Shown: positions 25,170 through 34,172, counted from the first letter of the stretch. The stretch is 64,000 bases of DNA from CAVWDU01 sp963840725 (GCA_963840725.1 CAWIZY010000009.1:248001-312000), one strand, 5' to 3'. Notes: a model not told the origin generated them from the letters alone. Program-made: numbers and translations.

Positions 25170-26780
25170 ATGAATGGTGCGCAATCGCTTTTCCAGGTGC
25201 TGACGGCGGCGGGGCTCGACACCTGTTTCGCCAATCCGGGCACGTCCGAGATGCAACTGGTCTACGAGATGGGCCGGTCCGACGCGGTGCGGCCCGTCCT
25301 CTGCCTGCAGGAGAACGTGGTCACAGGGGCGGCGGACGGTTACGCGCGCATGGCAGGTAAACCCGCGTTCACGCTGCTGCACGTCGGCTCCGGTTTCGCC
25401 AACGGCATTGCCAATCTGCACAATGCCGGTCGCGGCAATGTACCCGTGGTCAACATTGTCGGGGCCAATGCCAGTTACCACCAGCCCAATTTTCCCGAGC
25501 ACGAAATGATCGGCGGCAAGATTACCGACCTGGCCCGCAATGTCTCCCACTGGACCCGGGAAGCGCGTTCGGCGAGCGAGCTGGCGCCACTGGGGGCGGA
25601 AGCGGTGCGAACCGCCATGATGGGGGCAGGGCGCATCGCCACCCTGGTCGCACCGACGAACTGTCACTGGGACCCGGCGCCCGGCGCGCCGGATATCGAT
25701 GCGCCGATCAGCAATCCGAGGGCCTCGGCCGAGATGATCGAAGCTGCCCGGGCGATGTTGGGGAACGGTCGCAAGACCGGCTTGCTGCTCGGCACGAGCG
25801 CCCTCTCCGAGCCAAGTCTGCAAAATGCCGGGCGCATCGCGGCGGCGACGGGCGCCCAGTTGCTGGCTGAAACATTTCCCGCCAGGCTGTCGCGGGGTGC
25901 CGGGCGGGTGCAGGTGCAACTGGTGCCTTATTTCCTGGAGATCGCGCAGCAGTTTTTTGCCGATTACGAGCAGTTGATCCTGGTCGGGGCAATGACGCCG
26001 GTGTCCACCTTTGCCTACCGTAACGCAGCAATGTTCAAAACGCCGGATAGCTGTGATGTCTGGAAACTCGCCTCCGCGGATTTCGATGTGCCTCAGGCGC
26101 TTGCGGATCTGGCGTCAGCGCTGGGGGCCGAGGGTTCCGTACCCGCAGTTGGCGAGCGGGTGACTGCCAGCCCGCCCGAGGGTGAGCTCAACTCGGCTGC
26201 TATCGGTCGCAGCGTCAATGCTTTGATGCCGGAGGGATCGATACTGGTCGACGAGGCCGCAACCGCCGGCATGGAGATGTACGGCGAGACGGCGACGGCG
26301 GCGGCCCACGAATACCTGTATGCCATACCCGGCGGCGCCATCGGCGGTGGTATGCCCATCGCACTGGGAGCCGCTGTCGCCTGTCCCGACCGCAAGGTCA
26401 TTGCCCTGCAGGCCGATGGCAGCGGGATGTACACCAACCAGGCCCTGTGGAGCATCGCCCGGGAGGGCTGTGACGTCACCGTGGTCATCCTCAAGAACGA
26501 CGCCTATGCCATACTCAACGTCGAGCTCGCCCGGGTGAGAGCTGAGGAGGCCACGCCGAAAATGCTGTCCATGCTGGAGCTCGACAGTCCGAGCCTGGAC
26601 TGGGTCAAGATCGGTGAGGGCATGGGTGTGCCGTCCGTGGCTGTCGATACCGCCGAGGGCTTTCACGAAGCGCTTGAGAAGGCCCTTGGAGAGAGCGGGC
26701 CGCACCTCATCGAGGCGACAATCACGCAGAACCTGAAGCCGATCGTCGATCTTATTCACCAGATGAACCAGAGTAGCTAA
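25170..26780 (+). CDS. Thiamine-diphosphate-dependent enzyme, acetolactate-synthase large-subunit-like
   Basis: This 536-residue ThDP enzyme has the three expected domains: PYR (FANPGTSEMQLVYEM, with the catalytic glutamate in CLQENVVTGAADGYARM), the central domain and PP. The ThDP motif begins ADGSGMYTNQALWSIARE and ends at LKNDAYAILN, with Ala in place of the first Gly of GDG. It matches a subgroup annotated as acetolactate synthase large subunit but lacks an ilvH partner; benzoylformate-decarboxylase-like chemistry on a 2-oxoacid is equally possible. A ferredoxin gene starts 10 bases after it and a nitroreductase lies further on, suggesting one catabolic unit. Confidence 0.82.
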   Translation: MNGAQSLFQVLTAAGLDTCFANPGTSEMQLVYEMGRSDAVRPVLCLQENVVTGAADGYARMAGKPAFTLLHVGSGFANGIANLHNAGRGNVPVVNIVGANASYHQPNFPEHEMIGGKITDLARNVSHWTREARSASELAPLGAEAVRTAMMGAGRIATLVAPTNCHWDPAPGAPDIDAPISNPRASAEMIEAARAMLGNGRKTGLLLGTSALSEPSLQNAGRIAAATGAQLLAETFPARLSRGAGRVQVQLVPYFLEIAQQFFADYEQLILVGAMTPVSTFAYRNAAMFKTPDSCDVWKLASADFDVPQALADLASALGAEGSVPAVGERVTASPPEGELNSAAIGRSVNALMPEGSILVDEAATAGMEMYGETATAAAHEYLYAIPGGAIGGGMPIALGAAVACPDRKVIALQADGSGMYTNQALWSIAREGCDVTVVILKNDAYAILNVELARVRAEEATPKMLSMLELDSPSLDWVKIGEGMGVPSVAVDTAEGFHEALEKALGESGPHLIEATITQNLKPIVDLIHQMNQSS

Positions 26781-26789
26781 GGAGCGCCG

Positions 26790-27110
26790 GTGCCCAGAAT
26801 AACGCTGATAGAGTTCGATGGTACGGAACATGTCATTGACGCGGAGAATGGCAAGTCGCTGATGCAGAATGCCCTTGACAACCTGGTGCCGGGTATCGAC
26901 GCGGATTGCGGGGGTGGGTGCTCCTGCGGCACCTGCCACTGCTTTGTCGACGCGCAGTGGTTCGACGCGACCGGCGCCCCGGACCCGATGGAAGAGGCGA
27001 TGCTCAATATGCGGCCCGACCGCGAGGATAATTCGCGCCTCAGTTGCCAGATCGATGTCACCGACGGGTTGGACGGGCTTGTGGTCAGGCTGCCGGAATA
27101 CCAGATGTAG
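26790..27110 (+). CDS. 2Fe-2S ferredoxin, adrenodoxin type
   Basis: A 106-residue electron carrier. The cluster ligands are Cys40, Cys46 and Cys49 (C-x5-C-x2-C) plus Cys86 (RLSCQI), the adrenodoxin/putidaredoxin arrangement; Cys44 and Cys51 are extra. The GTG start has GGAG 5 bases upstream and lies 10 bases after the stop of the ThDP enzyme, so they are co-transcribed. Such ferredoxins usually feed P450s or ring hydroxylases; neither is in the window. It may serve the ThDP enzyme or the nitroreductase-like protein. Confidence 0.92.
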   Translation: MPRITLIEFDGTEHVIDAENGKSLMQNALDNLVPGIDADCGGGCSCGTCHCFVDAQWFDATGAPDPMEEAMLNMRPDREDNSRLSCQIDVTDGLDGLVVRLPEYQM

Positions 27111-27199
27111 TCCAGCGAGCCCAGGGAACGCACCGGTTACCCAGTGAGGCGTCGATATTGTCTGCGATACACGCCGGATCAGCGAGGAGGTGCAGAGCG

Positions 27200-27616
27200 A
27201 TGGTTGAGCGTGGCCGTGAACTGCTGAAGCCCTGCCTGGTCTGGGACAGTCACGCCTGCATGCCCCTGAGGCCGGACGACCACGGGTTCCTCGGCGAACT
27301 CGGCCGTCTGGCGGCGCTGGGGGTTGATCTGGTGACCCTGAACGTGGGTTTCGGCCCGCAGTCGCGGGCAGATCATTTCCGTATGCTGGAGAGTTTTGAC
27401 CCGTGGCTCCAGGGCCACCCGGGACACTATCAGCGGGTGCTGACCGCCAGTGACATCGAGCAGGCACGCAACGCCGGTAAACCCGGCGTACTGTTCGATG
27501 TGGAAGGCATGGCGATTCTCGATGATGGCTCGCTGGAGCACATTGAACGGTTGCGGCGGTGTGGCGTTGGCTGGCTGCGGGTGGCGGACCGGGTCTGGCA
27601 CCCGGATGAGGGCTGA
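27200..27616 (+). pseudogene. N-terminal fragment of an M19 membrane-dipeptidase-like protein
   Basis: A 138-codon frame resembling the first 40 percent of the dipeptidase/M19 amidohydrolase subfamily: CLVWDSHACMPLRPDD, LAALGVDLVTLNVGFGPQS, GKPGVLFDVEGMAILDDG and RCGVGWLRVA. Full-length members run to about 330 residues and continue into a GGGCQDE-type segment, which is absent; the frame ends in a stop and the next gene begins 2 bases later. No continuation was seen in other frames. The ribosome binding site (GAGGAGG, 27184-27190) is intact, so a short product may still be made. Probably a deletion remnant. Confidence 0.65.
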
Positions 27617-27618
27617 AG

Positions 27619-28296
27619 ATGGATTACAACTACGACCCGATACCCCTGCCCGACCGAGAGACCCTGTCTCCGGCGGAGTCGCTGGCCCGTGCCGAGTCCT
27701 ACTTCGCGTTCATCCGCTGCCGCCACAGCGTGCGACACTTCAGCGACACACCGGTAGACCGGGCGGTGATCGAGGCCTGTGTGAAAGCGGCGGGTACGGC
27801 GCCAAGCGGCGCCAACCACCAACCCTGGCACTTCTGTTGCGTCAGCGATGCGACAGTGAAGCGCCGCATCCGCGAAGCCGCCGAGGCGGAGGAGCGCGAG
27901 TTCTATGCGGGCAAGGCGGGGGAGGAGTGGCTCAAGGACCTGAAAAAGATCGGTACCGACGATCGCAAGCCCTTCCTGGAGGTGGCGCCGTGGCTGATCG
28001 CCATCTTCGCCGAGCGTTATGGCATCGACGAGGACGGTAACCGGCGCAAGCACTACTACATGCCGGAGTCGGTAGGGATAGCGACGGGCTTTCTCATCAA
28101 CGCCCTGCATGAAGCGGGTCTTGCCACGCTCACCCATACCCCGAACCCGATGAAGTTTCTCAACCGGATTCTCGACCGTCCCGCCAATGAGCGCCCTTAT
28201 ATCCTGCTGGTGGTCGGTCACCCCGCGAGCGATGCGATGATTCCACGCGCCGCGACGGTCAAGAAGCCGCTGTCGCAAATCGCCAGCTTTCTCTAG
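27619..28296 (+). CDS. Nitroreductase-family flavoprotein, iodotyrosine-deiodinase-like
   Basis: A 225-residue FMN enzyme of the nitroreductase fold. FMN-binding segments are RCRHSVRHFSDTPVD and AAGTAPSGANHQPWHF. The middle part (PESVGIATGFLINALHEAGL, then TPNPMKFLNRIL and RPANERPYILLVVGHPASDA) matches the iodotyrosine-deiodinase/BluB side of the family more than the NfsA/NfsB side; IYD homologues remove halogen from halotyrosines. The FMN-contacting lid region (residues about 85-120) is present. It starts 2 bases after the truncated peptidase frame, in the same operon as the ThDP enzyme and ferredoxin. Confidence 0.85.
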   Translation: MDYNYDPIPLPDRETLSPAESLARAESYFAFIRCRHSVRHFSDTPVDRAVIEACVKAAGTAPSGANHQPWHFCCVSDATVKRRIREAAEAEEREFYAGKAGEEWLKDLKKIGTDDRKPFLEVAPWLIAIFAERYGIDEDGNRRKHYYMPESVGIATGFLINALHEAGLATLTHTPNPMKFLNRILDRPANERPYILLVVGHPASDAMIPRAATVKKPLSQIASFL

Positions 28297-28397
28297 CCCG
28301 CCGAAAAAGCCTCGACCGGCACGGTATAAGCGCGACGGTGCCGGCATAACCGACCTTGTGCCAATGAGCTGGCCGGTGTGCGGGAGGTCCCAGACGC

Positions 28398-29962
28398 TCA
28401 GTCTGCAAGCAGGCGCTCCGCGGTGCGCAGCGCCAGCGCGTGAAGCGTGAACGTGGGGTTGACGGCACCGCTGCTGGGAAATACGCCGGTGCCGGCGACG
28501 TAGAGATTATCGACCTCGTGCAGGCGGCCGAAGGCGTCACAGACAGAGCGCGCCGGGTCCTCACCCATCACCGTGCCGCCCATGATATGCATGCCGAAGC
28601 GCGGCCCTGCCCAGGGTTCCGCGGCGCCGGCTGCCCGGAACAGGTCCAGCCCTTCGGCAACCGCCAGCTCACACAGCGCTTCGGTTGGCGGGAGTATGTT
28701 GTGGATGGCATGCGCAAGGGGTACGCCGAAGCGGTCCCGTCGATCACTGAGAACCACCCGGTTCTCCCGCCGCGGGATATCCTCGCCGACGAAGGTCATG
28801 GTGCCCATGCGCTGCGCGGCGCGGCGCATGAAGCCATCCAGGGCCTGGCCCGCTGATATCCGGCCGCGCGGTGGCGATGCCCAGCAGATCATTGGGTTTC
28901 AGGGCGTTGGCGATCAGCCACTGGTAGGCGCCGAAGGCGTCCTGCTTTTGCTTCCCGGCGTAGCGGTCGTGACAGATCAACTGGCCACCGGTCGGTCCGA
29001 AGTGGGGTTGCGTGGGTTTGTCGAATAACCCGTAGACCGAGGTGGCGGGGTGGGTCATGAGATAGCGCCCCACCAGGCCGTTGCGATTGGACAGGCCGTC
29101 GGGGTGCTGCCGGCTGGCAGGAGGCCAGCAACAGCCGCGCCGTCTGCACCGCGAAGGCCGCCAGCACCACCTTGTCGGCATCGACGCGGTGGCGCGCGCC
29201 TTCGTCATCGCAGTACTCGACGCCGGTCGCCCGGCGCCCGCTGCCATCGTGCAGCACCCGCACGACCGTGGCGTGATTGCGAACCCGCGCCCCGGCGGCG
29301 ACCGCCCAGGCGAGGTAGGTGCTCAGGGGGTTGGCGAGTGCGCCGATCGGGCAGCCCGCATCACACCAGCCGTCGTAGAGGCAGGCGCGTCGGTCGCCCC
29401 GGGGTGTGCTGTTGATGGCCATGGGTATCGGCGCGGTGGTCATGCCGCGCTCCTCGAAACCGGCGGCGATCACCTGGCCCTGGGCAAACACCGGTAGCGG
29501 CGGCATCGGGTAGGGCTCGCCCGGCGGCCGCCAGCGTTCCCGGCGAGCGTCGCCGCTCAGGCCCACGGCGGCCTGGACCCGGTCGTAGTAAGGTGCGAGC
29601 GCGTCGTAGTCGATCGGCCAGTCCAGGCCGCGGCCGAAGCGCGACTGCAGCGCGAAGTCCTCAGGGTGCAGCCGCGGCCAGACGCCGTAGTGGTGCAGCG
29701 CGCTGCCGCCCGTGCCCCAGCCGGCATTAAAAGTGTGACCGACGGGCAGGTTACCCGACTCCTCGACGACGGCGCCGGACCACTTGAGCTTGCGCGCCCA
29801 GATTTGCGAACTGACGAGATCGGATAACTGCCGGGGAGGGCCCGCTTCCAGCACCAGGACCTGTTTCCCGGCCTTCGCCGCCTCGGCCGCGATCACCCCA
29901 CCGGCGGCGCCGGACCCGACGATCAGTACCTGTACCCGTTCGACCTGCTTTGCTTTCGCCAT
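28398..29962 (-). pseudogene. GMC-family oxidoreductase, gluconate 2-dehydrogenase-like, broken by two +1 frameshifts
   Basis: A GMC flavoprotein of about 520 residues split over three frames. The N-terminal piece has the FAD motif VLIVGSGAAGGVIAAEAA and WGTGGSALHHYGVWPRLHPE; the middle piece has NGLVGRYLMTHPATSVYGLF; the C-terminal piece has the catalytic-site pattern HIMGGTVMGED and SGAVNPTFTLHALALR. Frame changes lie near 29120-29121 (extra C) and 28849-28851 (extra G, read on the coding strand); removing one base at each joins LLLAS to ASRQHPDG and DIS to GQALDGFM. The ATG at 29962 (or a GTG at 29965) is preceded by the subunit 3 gene. Either a recent pseudogene or sequencing error. Confidence 0.82.
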
Positions 29963-29967
29963 CACCG

Positions 29968-30528
29968 CTACCAGTGGCCGGGTGGTGGCGGGATGTGCGC
30001 ACTGTAGGGCAGCCCCAGGCGGTCAAATCCCTCTTCGGTGCCGTAGGTCACATCGCAGGCGTCCGCGCGCAGGACGAACTGGAAGAAGCCGGCGGGCGGT
30101 CCGCGCCAATCGTCGCCGGCGTCTGCGACCATGGCGGCCAGCAGGGTGTTTCCCTGTGCGGCGCTCAGCGCGGACCAGGTTTTGCCGTGGCGTCCTCGGG
30201 CGAGGGCATCGGCGCTATTCAGCGCCGATGTATAAAATTCAACCATGGCGTCCGGCTCCACGCCCAGGTATTTGAGCATCAGCAGGCGATCGGCCGGGGG
30301 TGCCGCGAGTTGTTTGTCGACAAACTGGGCGACCCCCGCCGACTTGCTGCCCGGCACCAGCAGGTCCGCCACCACTTCCAGGGTCGCGGCCTGGGCGGCG
30401 CTCAGTTGCTGCCAGGGCAGCGCCGCGGCGCGCGCCTGTCGCGGGGACAGCGTGACCGCCCGGCCGGCAACCACAACTGACAGCAACAGACCGGCATTAT
30501 GGACGAACTGGCGACGCTCACTATCCAC
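29968..30528 (-). CDS. Gluconate 2-dehydrogenase subunit 3 family protein
   Basis: A 186-residue protein of the subunit 3 (gamma) family that pairs with GMC-type dehydrogenase subunits. The N-terminus SERRQFVHNAGLLLSVVVAG looks like a twin-arginine-type or membrane-anchored export signal. Conserved pieces are LEVVADLLVPGSKSAGVAQF, WSALSAAQGNTLLAAM and GFFQFVLRADACDVTYGTEEG. The GTG at 30528 is chosen because it begins the signal, 14 bases after the TonB receptor stop. The GMC gene follows within a few bases, so the pair should have formed one periplasmic dehydrogenase. Confidence 0.82.
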   Translation of the reverse strand: MDSERRQFVHNAGLLLSVVVAGRAVTLSPRQARAAALPWQQLSAAQAATLEVVADLLVPGSKSAGVAQFVDKQLAAPPADRLLMLKYLGVEPDAMVEFYTSALNSADALARGRHGKTWSALSAAQGNTLLAAMVADAGDDWRGPPAGFFQFVLRADACDVTYGTEEGFDRLGLPYSAHIPPPPGHW

Positions 30529-30542
30529 GGAACCGTGCGTGC

Positions 30543-32981
30543 CTAGAAGTTGTGTCGCAGGCCGACGCTGTAAAAGCGCGGCGCGCGGTAGGACACCTCG
30601 TTGCACCCGCAGAGCGTGGCGAGGTCAAAGCCCTGTACGCCGGCGCGTTCATCGGTGAGATTGCGGGCGGCCAGGGTCGCAAGCCAGCGCTGGTCTTCGC
30701 TCTCCCAGCTCAACAGGGCATTGACCATCGTGTAGCTGTCGAACTTGTCAGCGTCGAAGTTACGCAGGTTGTAATAAAACTCGTCCGAATAGCTCACGTC
30801 ACCCTGGATTGCCAGTCGCCCGCCCAGGGCAGGCCAGCTGTAGCGGGCGAGTGCGGTCGCCTGCAGCGGCGGCGCGTAGGTCGGTTCGACATCGCGCGGG
30901 GGCAACGGTGAGCCCGAGCGCAGTGGCACATCCTTGACCTCTGCGTCGAAGTAGGCGACGTTGAACATCAGGTCGAGGCCGTCGAACGGCGAGGTCTGCA
31001 ATTCCAGTTCGGCGCCCCAGGTTTCCGCGTCGGCGTTGATCACCACGCCGCCAACGCCCACGAACAGAAACGCCTGGTAGTCTGTGTAGTCGTAGTAGAA
31101 CAGCGAGCCGTTGAGCCGGGTCGTACCCGCATCGCCCAGGGTGGCCTTGAACCCGCCCTCGTAGGAGAGCAATACCTCTTCGTCGTAGGGCAGTGCGGAA
31201 TCGCCCCCCGAGCCGAGGTAGGAGCCCAGCAACGGGGCATTGTAACTGCCGGCTTTCACGCCGCGGTTGATACCCGCGTACAGCAGGAGGTCCTCTGTGG
31301 GGCGGTAGTCGAGCTGGAGCTTACCCGCCCACAGCGTGTCCGAGCGATCGTCATCGTAAAAGAACGGGGAGCCGGCACCCGCCGGGTTCTGCAGGAATTC
31401 ACCCTGATTGACGGTGTCGTTACTCTGGGAAAGGAAGAAACCGATGCCGACGTCGAATTCCTTCTCCTCCTGGATCACCCGCAAACCACCGGTGAGGGTC
31501 AGGCGATCGGTGAGGTCGTATTCAAGCTGTCCAAAGGCGCTGTAGGAGTCCGTCTGCAGGTCGGCCACCACGCCGATATCCAGTGGCGCGCCCAGCCCGG
31601 CATTGATAATGCTGTTCGCGGGCGCTTTCAGGCCGTTGTCGGACTGGTTGTCGATATTGAGGTAATAAAGGCCGGCCACCCACCGCATCCTGTCGGTCGC
31701 GCCATTGAAGCGCAGCTCCTGGCTGAAGGTGTCGGCGTCCACGCCGGCGTAGTTGGCGAGTTGGTTGACCGGGGCGGCGTCGACGTCGATGAACAGCAGT
31801 TTCTCGAACGTCTTGTAGTCCGTGACCGAGGTCAGCCGTACTGTATCGCTCAAATCCCAGTAGACCCGTGCATTGAGGCCGCTGCTCTCGGTCTCACCCT
31901 GATCGTCGAAGGCAAAGTCACCGGAGAAAGTGAAATCGTCACCGTCCGGATCCTTGTAACCGAAGAAGTCGCCACCGGGCACCAGTCGTCCTTCCAGCCC
32001 GATGCCGGCTCCTGGCAGCAGTTCACCGCCGTCTATGGCGTTGCCGCCGCCATCACCATCACCCGCGATAGTGAGCCGGGTTTCATCCGGCGGGGTGTCG
32101 ATGACGTTGACCAGTTCACCGTCTTCCACCACGCCAATGGTGGACTTGGATTGATAGGGACCGGTCGCAACCTCGGACTTCGCGTAGTTGGCGGAAACTT
32201 CGATCGACACTGTGTCCGTGGGTCGAAAGGACACGGACAGCCGGCCGGCGATGGAGTCGTCATCGCCGAGGTCCTGTCCGACACGGCCGGGGGGTGGCTC
32301 GTTAAAGATTGCGCCTTCCGGATAGCGGTTTTCCAGGTAGGGGTCCTGGCTGTTGTAGCGCACCGCCAGGCGCGCGGCCACTGTCTCGGTGAGCGGCCCG
32401 GTCAACGCGCCTTCGACGGTGTAGCGCCGCGCGTCGTTTTCAACATCGTACTGGCCGGCGGTCAGGTCCAGGTAGCCTCCGAAGCTCTCAAAGTCGGGTT
32501 TATTGGATACGTAATTCACCAGTCCCCCGGTCGCGTTCCTGCCAAACAGCGTGCCCTGCGGGCCCTTGAGAATTTCAACACGTTCGATGTCAAACACCGC
32601 AAATGTCTGGCCCTGGGCGACTGCGATATAGCCTTCATCGAGGTAGACGGCATTGGGCGCCTCGATGATGTCGTTGAAATCGTTCTGGGTGACGCCGCGG
32701 ATGGAGAACTGGGTATTTTGTCCTGCCAGGTTACCGCTGATATGTACGCCGGGTGTGAATGCGGCGATGTCGAAGCTTTCTTCCACGCCCAGCGCGTTCA
32801 TCTGTTTGCCCGAAAAAGCGCTGATGGCTATCGGTACATCCTGGAGGTTCTGTTCGCGCTTTTGCGCGGTGACGACGATCTCCTCCAGCATGCTCTGGGC
32901 CAGGCTGACCTGGACTGGCAGGATCGCCGCTGCCACAGACAGGCTGGTGAGGAATGATTTTCTCCGCTTCAGTTCAGGCAT
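30543..32981 (-). CDS. TonB-dependent outer-membrane receptor
   Basis: An 812-residue receptor with signal peptide, TonB box region (EEIVVTAQKREQNLQDVPIA), plug domain (FSIRGVTQNDFNDIIEAPNA, RVEILKGPQGTLFGRNATGG) and a 22-strand-type barrel ending in an aromatic residue (SVGLRHNF). This branch of receptors, common in sphingomonads and marine gammaproteobacteria, takes up organic substrates rather than only iron complexes. Of two starts, the ATG at 32981 has GGAG 7 bases upstream and is preferred over the ATG at 32996. It heads an operon with the subunit 3 and GMC genes, which suggests import and periplasmic oxidation of one substrate. Confidence 0.92.
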   Translation of the reverse strand: MPELKRRKSFLTSLSVAAAILPVQVSLAQSMLEEIVVTAQKREQNLQDVPIAISAFSGKQMNALGVEESFDIAAFTPGVHISGNLAGQNTQFSIRGVTQNDFNDIIEAPNAVYLDEGYIAVAQGQTFAVFDIERVEILKGPQGTLFGRNATGGLVNYVSNKPDFESFGGYLDLTAGQYDVENDARRYTVEGALTGPLTETVAARLAVRYNSQDPYLENRYPEGAIFNEPPPGRVGQDLGDDDSIAGRLSVSFRPTDTVSIEVSANYAKSEVATGPYQSKSTIGVVEDGELVNVIDTPPDETRLTIAGDGDGGGNAIDGGELLPGAGIGLEGRLVPGGDFFGYKDPDGDDFTFSGDFAFDDQGETESSGLNARVYWDLSDTVRLTSVTDYKTFEKLLFIDVDAAPVNQLANYAGVDADTFSQELRFNGATDRMRWVAGLYYLNIDNQSDNGLKAPANSIINAGLGAPLDIGVVADLQTDSYSAFGQLEYDLTDRLTLTGGLRVIQEEKEFDVGIGFFLSQSNDTVNQGEFLQNPAGAGSPFFYDDDRSDTLWAGKLQLDYRPTEDLLLYAGINRGVKAGSYNAPLLGSYLGSGGDSALPYDEEVLLSYEGGFKATLGDAGTTRLNGSLFYYDYTDYQAFLFVGVGGVVINADAETWGAELELQTSPFDGLDLMFNVAYFDAEVKDVPLRSGSPLPPRDVEPTYAPPLQATALARYSWPALGGRLAIQGDVSYSDEFYYNLRNFDADKFDSYTMVNALLSWESEDQRWLATLAARNLTDERAGVQGFDLATLCGCNEVSYRAPRFYSVGLRHNF

Positions 32982-32998
32982 GCCATAGCTCCGCATTG

Positions 32999-33054
32999 TT
33001 CAGGTGACGTAGTTCAGATGACGTAGTTCAGGTGAAGCAGTTGAAGTGACAGAG
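32999..33054. repeat. 14-bp tandem repeat upstream of the TonB receptor gene
   Basis: Four units of 14 bases, read on the plus strand: TTCAGGTGACGTAG (32999-33012), TTCAGATGACGTAG (33013-33026), TTCAGGTGAAGCAG (33027-33040) and a decayed TTGAAGTGACAGAG (33041-33054). It fills the gap between the LLM monooxygenase stop and the receptor start, where the promoter or leader of the receptor gene should be. Confidence 0.9.
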
Positions 33055-33065
33055 TGTGACTGTAA

Positions 33066-34172
33066 CTAATCTACCGGTGCGCGCAAGCCCTTCTTTTCCA
33101 GCCGGGGCAGCACTTCGTCGCGGAAGTAGGGGAATTCCTTTGCGTAGTCCACGAATGCGAGCGTGGTCCCGGAGACGCCGGTTGCACTGAGCTGTTCGAG
33201 TTGGTCGGCGATGTGATCCGGCGTTCCCACCAGCGGAAAGCCGCCGTGACCGGCGGCAAACCGGTCGCGGAAGTTTGCCAGTGCTTCCGGGGTGAATGAT
33301 TGCGCGTGCAGCCCCTGGAGCTTCATCAGGTAGTCGACCGCCTCCCAGTCGGCGTTCTGGTTGGCATAGTAGTCGAGGTAGTCCTCCGCTTCCTGCTGTG
33401 TGGGCCGACAGACCACGGTGCAGAACGTGAATACGCCCATGTCGCGACCGACAGCCCTGGCCTTGCCCTTAATGTCGTCCACGGTCGCTCTTGCCTGTTC
33501 GAAGTCGAACACGGGGGTGAAAAGGAAGTCGGCATTGCGGACAGCGAACTTCCGGCCCTCAGTCGATGCCGCCGCGTTGAGGATCGGTACATGTTGTTGC
33601 AGTGGGCGCGGATTGCTGTAGACGCCCTTGCCGTGGAAGTAATCACCCTCCCAGTCGAAGGCCTGTTCTTCATGCCAGAGTTTCTGCACGTAATCGAACC
33701 ATTCCTGGGCGCGCGCGTAGCGCTCGCCGTGGGCCTCCGGCAGTTCGACGCCGAAAGCCTCGTACTCGGGCTTGTTCCAGCCGGCGACGACATTGAGCCC
33801 CACCCGGCCGCCGCCGAGATGATCGATGGTGGCCAGCTGCTTGGCGGTGACGATGGGGTGATTGAATGCGGTGTGGACGGTGGCGAACACCTGGATTCTG
33901 CGGCTGTGGGCGAGCAACCCCGCCGCCCAGGTGACCGTTTCGAGCACACCGCCGTGGAAGTCGGTGTCGCCGCCATAGCCGATCCAGCGGGCGATAGGCA
34001 ACATGAACTCAAGTCCGGCATCGTCGCACTGCCGCACCAGCTCCAGGTTGTTCTCCCAGTTGTTCTGCCAGCGTTCCTCGACCTTGGTGACGGCCATACC
34101 GCTGGAGCAGTTGGCGGAGAAAATACCCAGTTTGAGGCGATTATCGTTAAACATCGGGCCGGTGGGTTTCAT
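33066..34172 (-). CDS. LLM-class flavin-dependent monooxygenase
   Basis: A 368-residue bacterial luciferase-like (alpha/beta-barrel) monooxygenase that uses reduced FMN and oxygen. Family pieces are LKLGIFSANCSSGMAV, FATVHTAFNHPIVTAKQLAT, DHLGGGRVGLNVVAGWNKPEYEAFG and GTPDHIADQLEQL. It resembles the alkanesulfonate/dimethylsulfone/pyrimidine (SsuD, SfnG, RutA) group; the substrate cannot be told. The ATG has GAGG 9 bases upstream. It is divergent from a MarR-like regulator, with a near-perfect palindrome between them, so that regulator probably controls it. A partner flavin reductase is not in the window. Confidence 0.9.
   Translation of the reverse strand: MKPTGPMFNDNRLKLGIFSANCSSGMAVTKVEERWQNNWENNLELVRQCDDAGLEFMLPIARWIGYGGDTDFHGGVLETVTWAAGLLAHSRRIQVFATVHTAFNHPIVTAKQLATIDHLGGGRVGLNVVAGWNKPEYEAFGVELPEAHGERYARAQEWFDYVQKLWHEEQAFDWEGDYFHGKGVYSNPRPLQQHVPILNAAASTEGRKFAVRNADFLFTPVFDFEQARATVDDIKGKARAVGRDMGVFTFCTVVCRPTQQEAEDYLDYYANQNADWEAVDYLMKLQGLHAQSFTPEALANFRDRFAAGHGGFPLVGTPDHIADQLEQLSATGVSGTTLAFVDYAKEFPYFRDEVLPRLEKKGLRAPVD

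Noticed and set aside
26115..27467. Open frame of 450 codons on the minus strand
   Set aside because: It lies across three plus-strand genes with clear domains (ThDP enzyme, ferredoxin, M19 fragment).
28297..28397. Hairpin CCGGCAC/GTGCCGG between nitroreductase and GMC genes as a bidirectional terminator
   Set aside because: The stem is only 7 bp with a long loop and no T run.
31761..32957. Open frame of 398 codons on the plus strand
   Set aside because: Antisense shadow of the TonB receptor, which has all family motifs.
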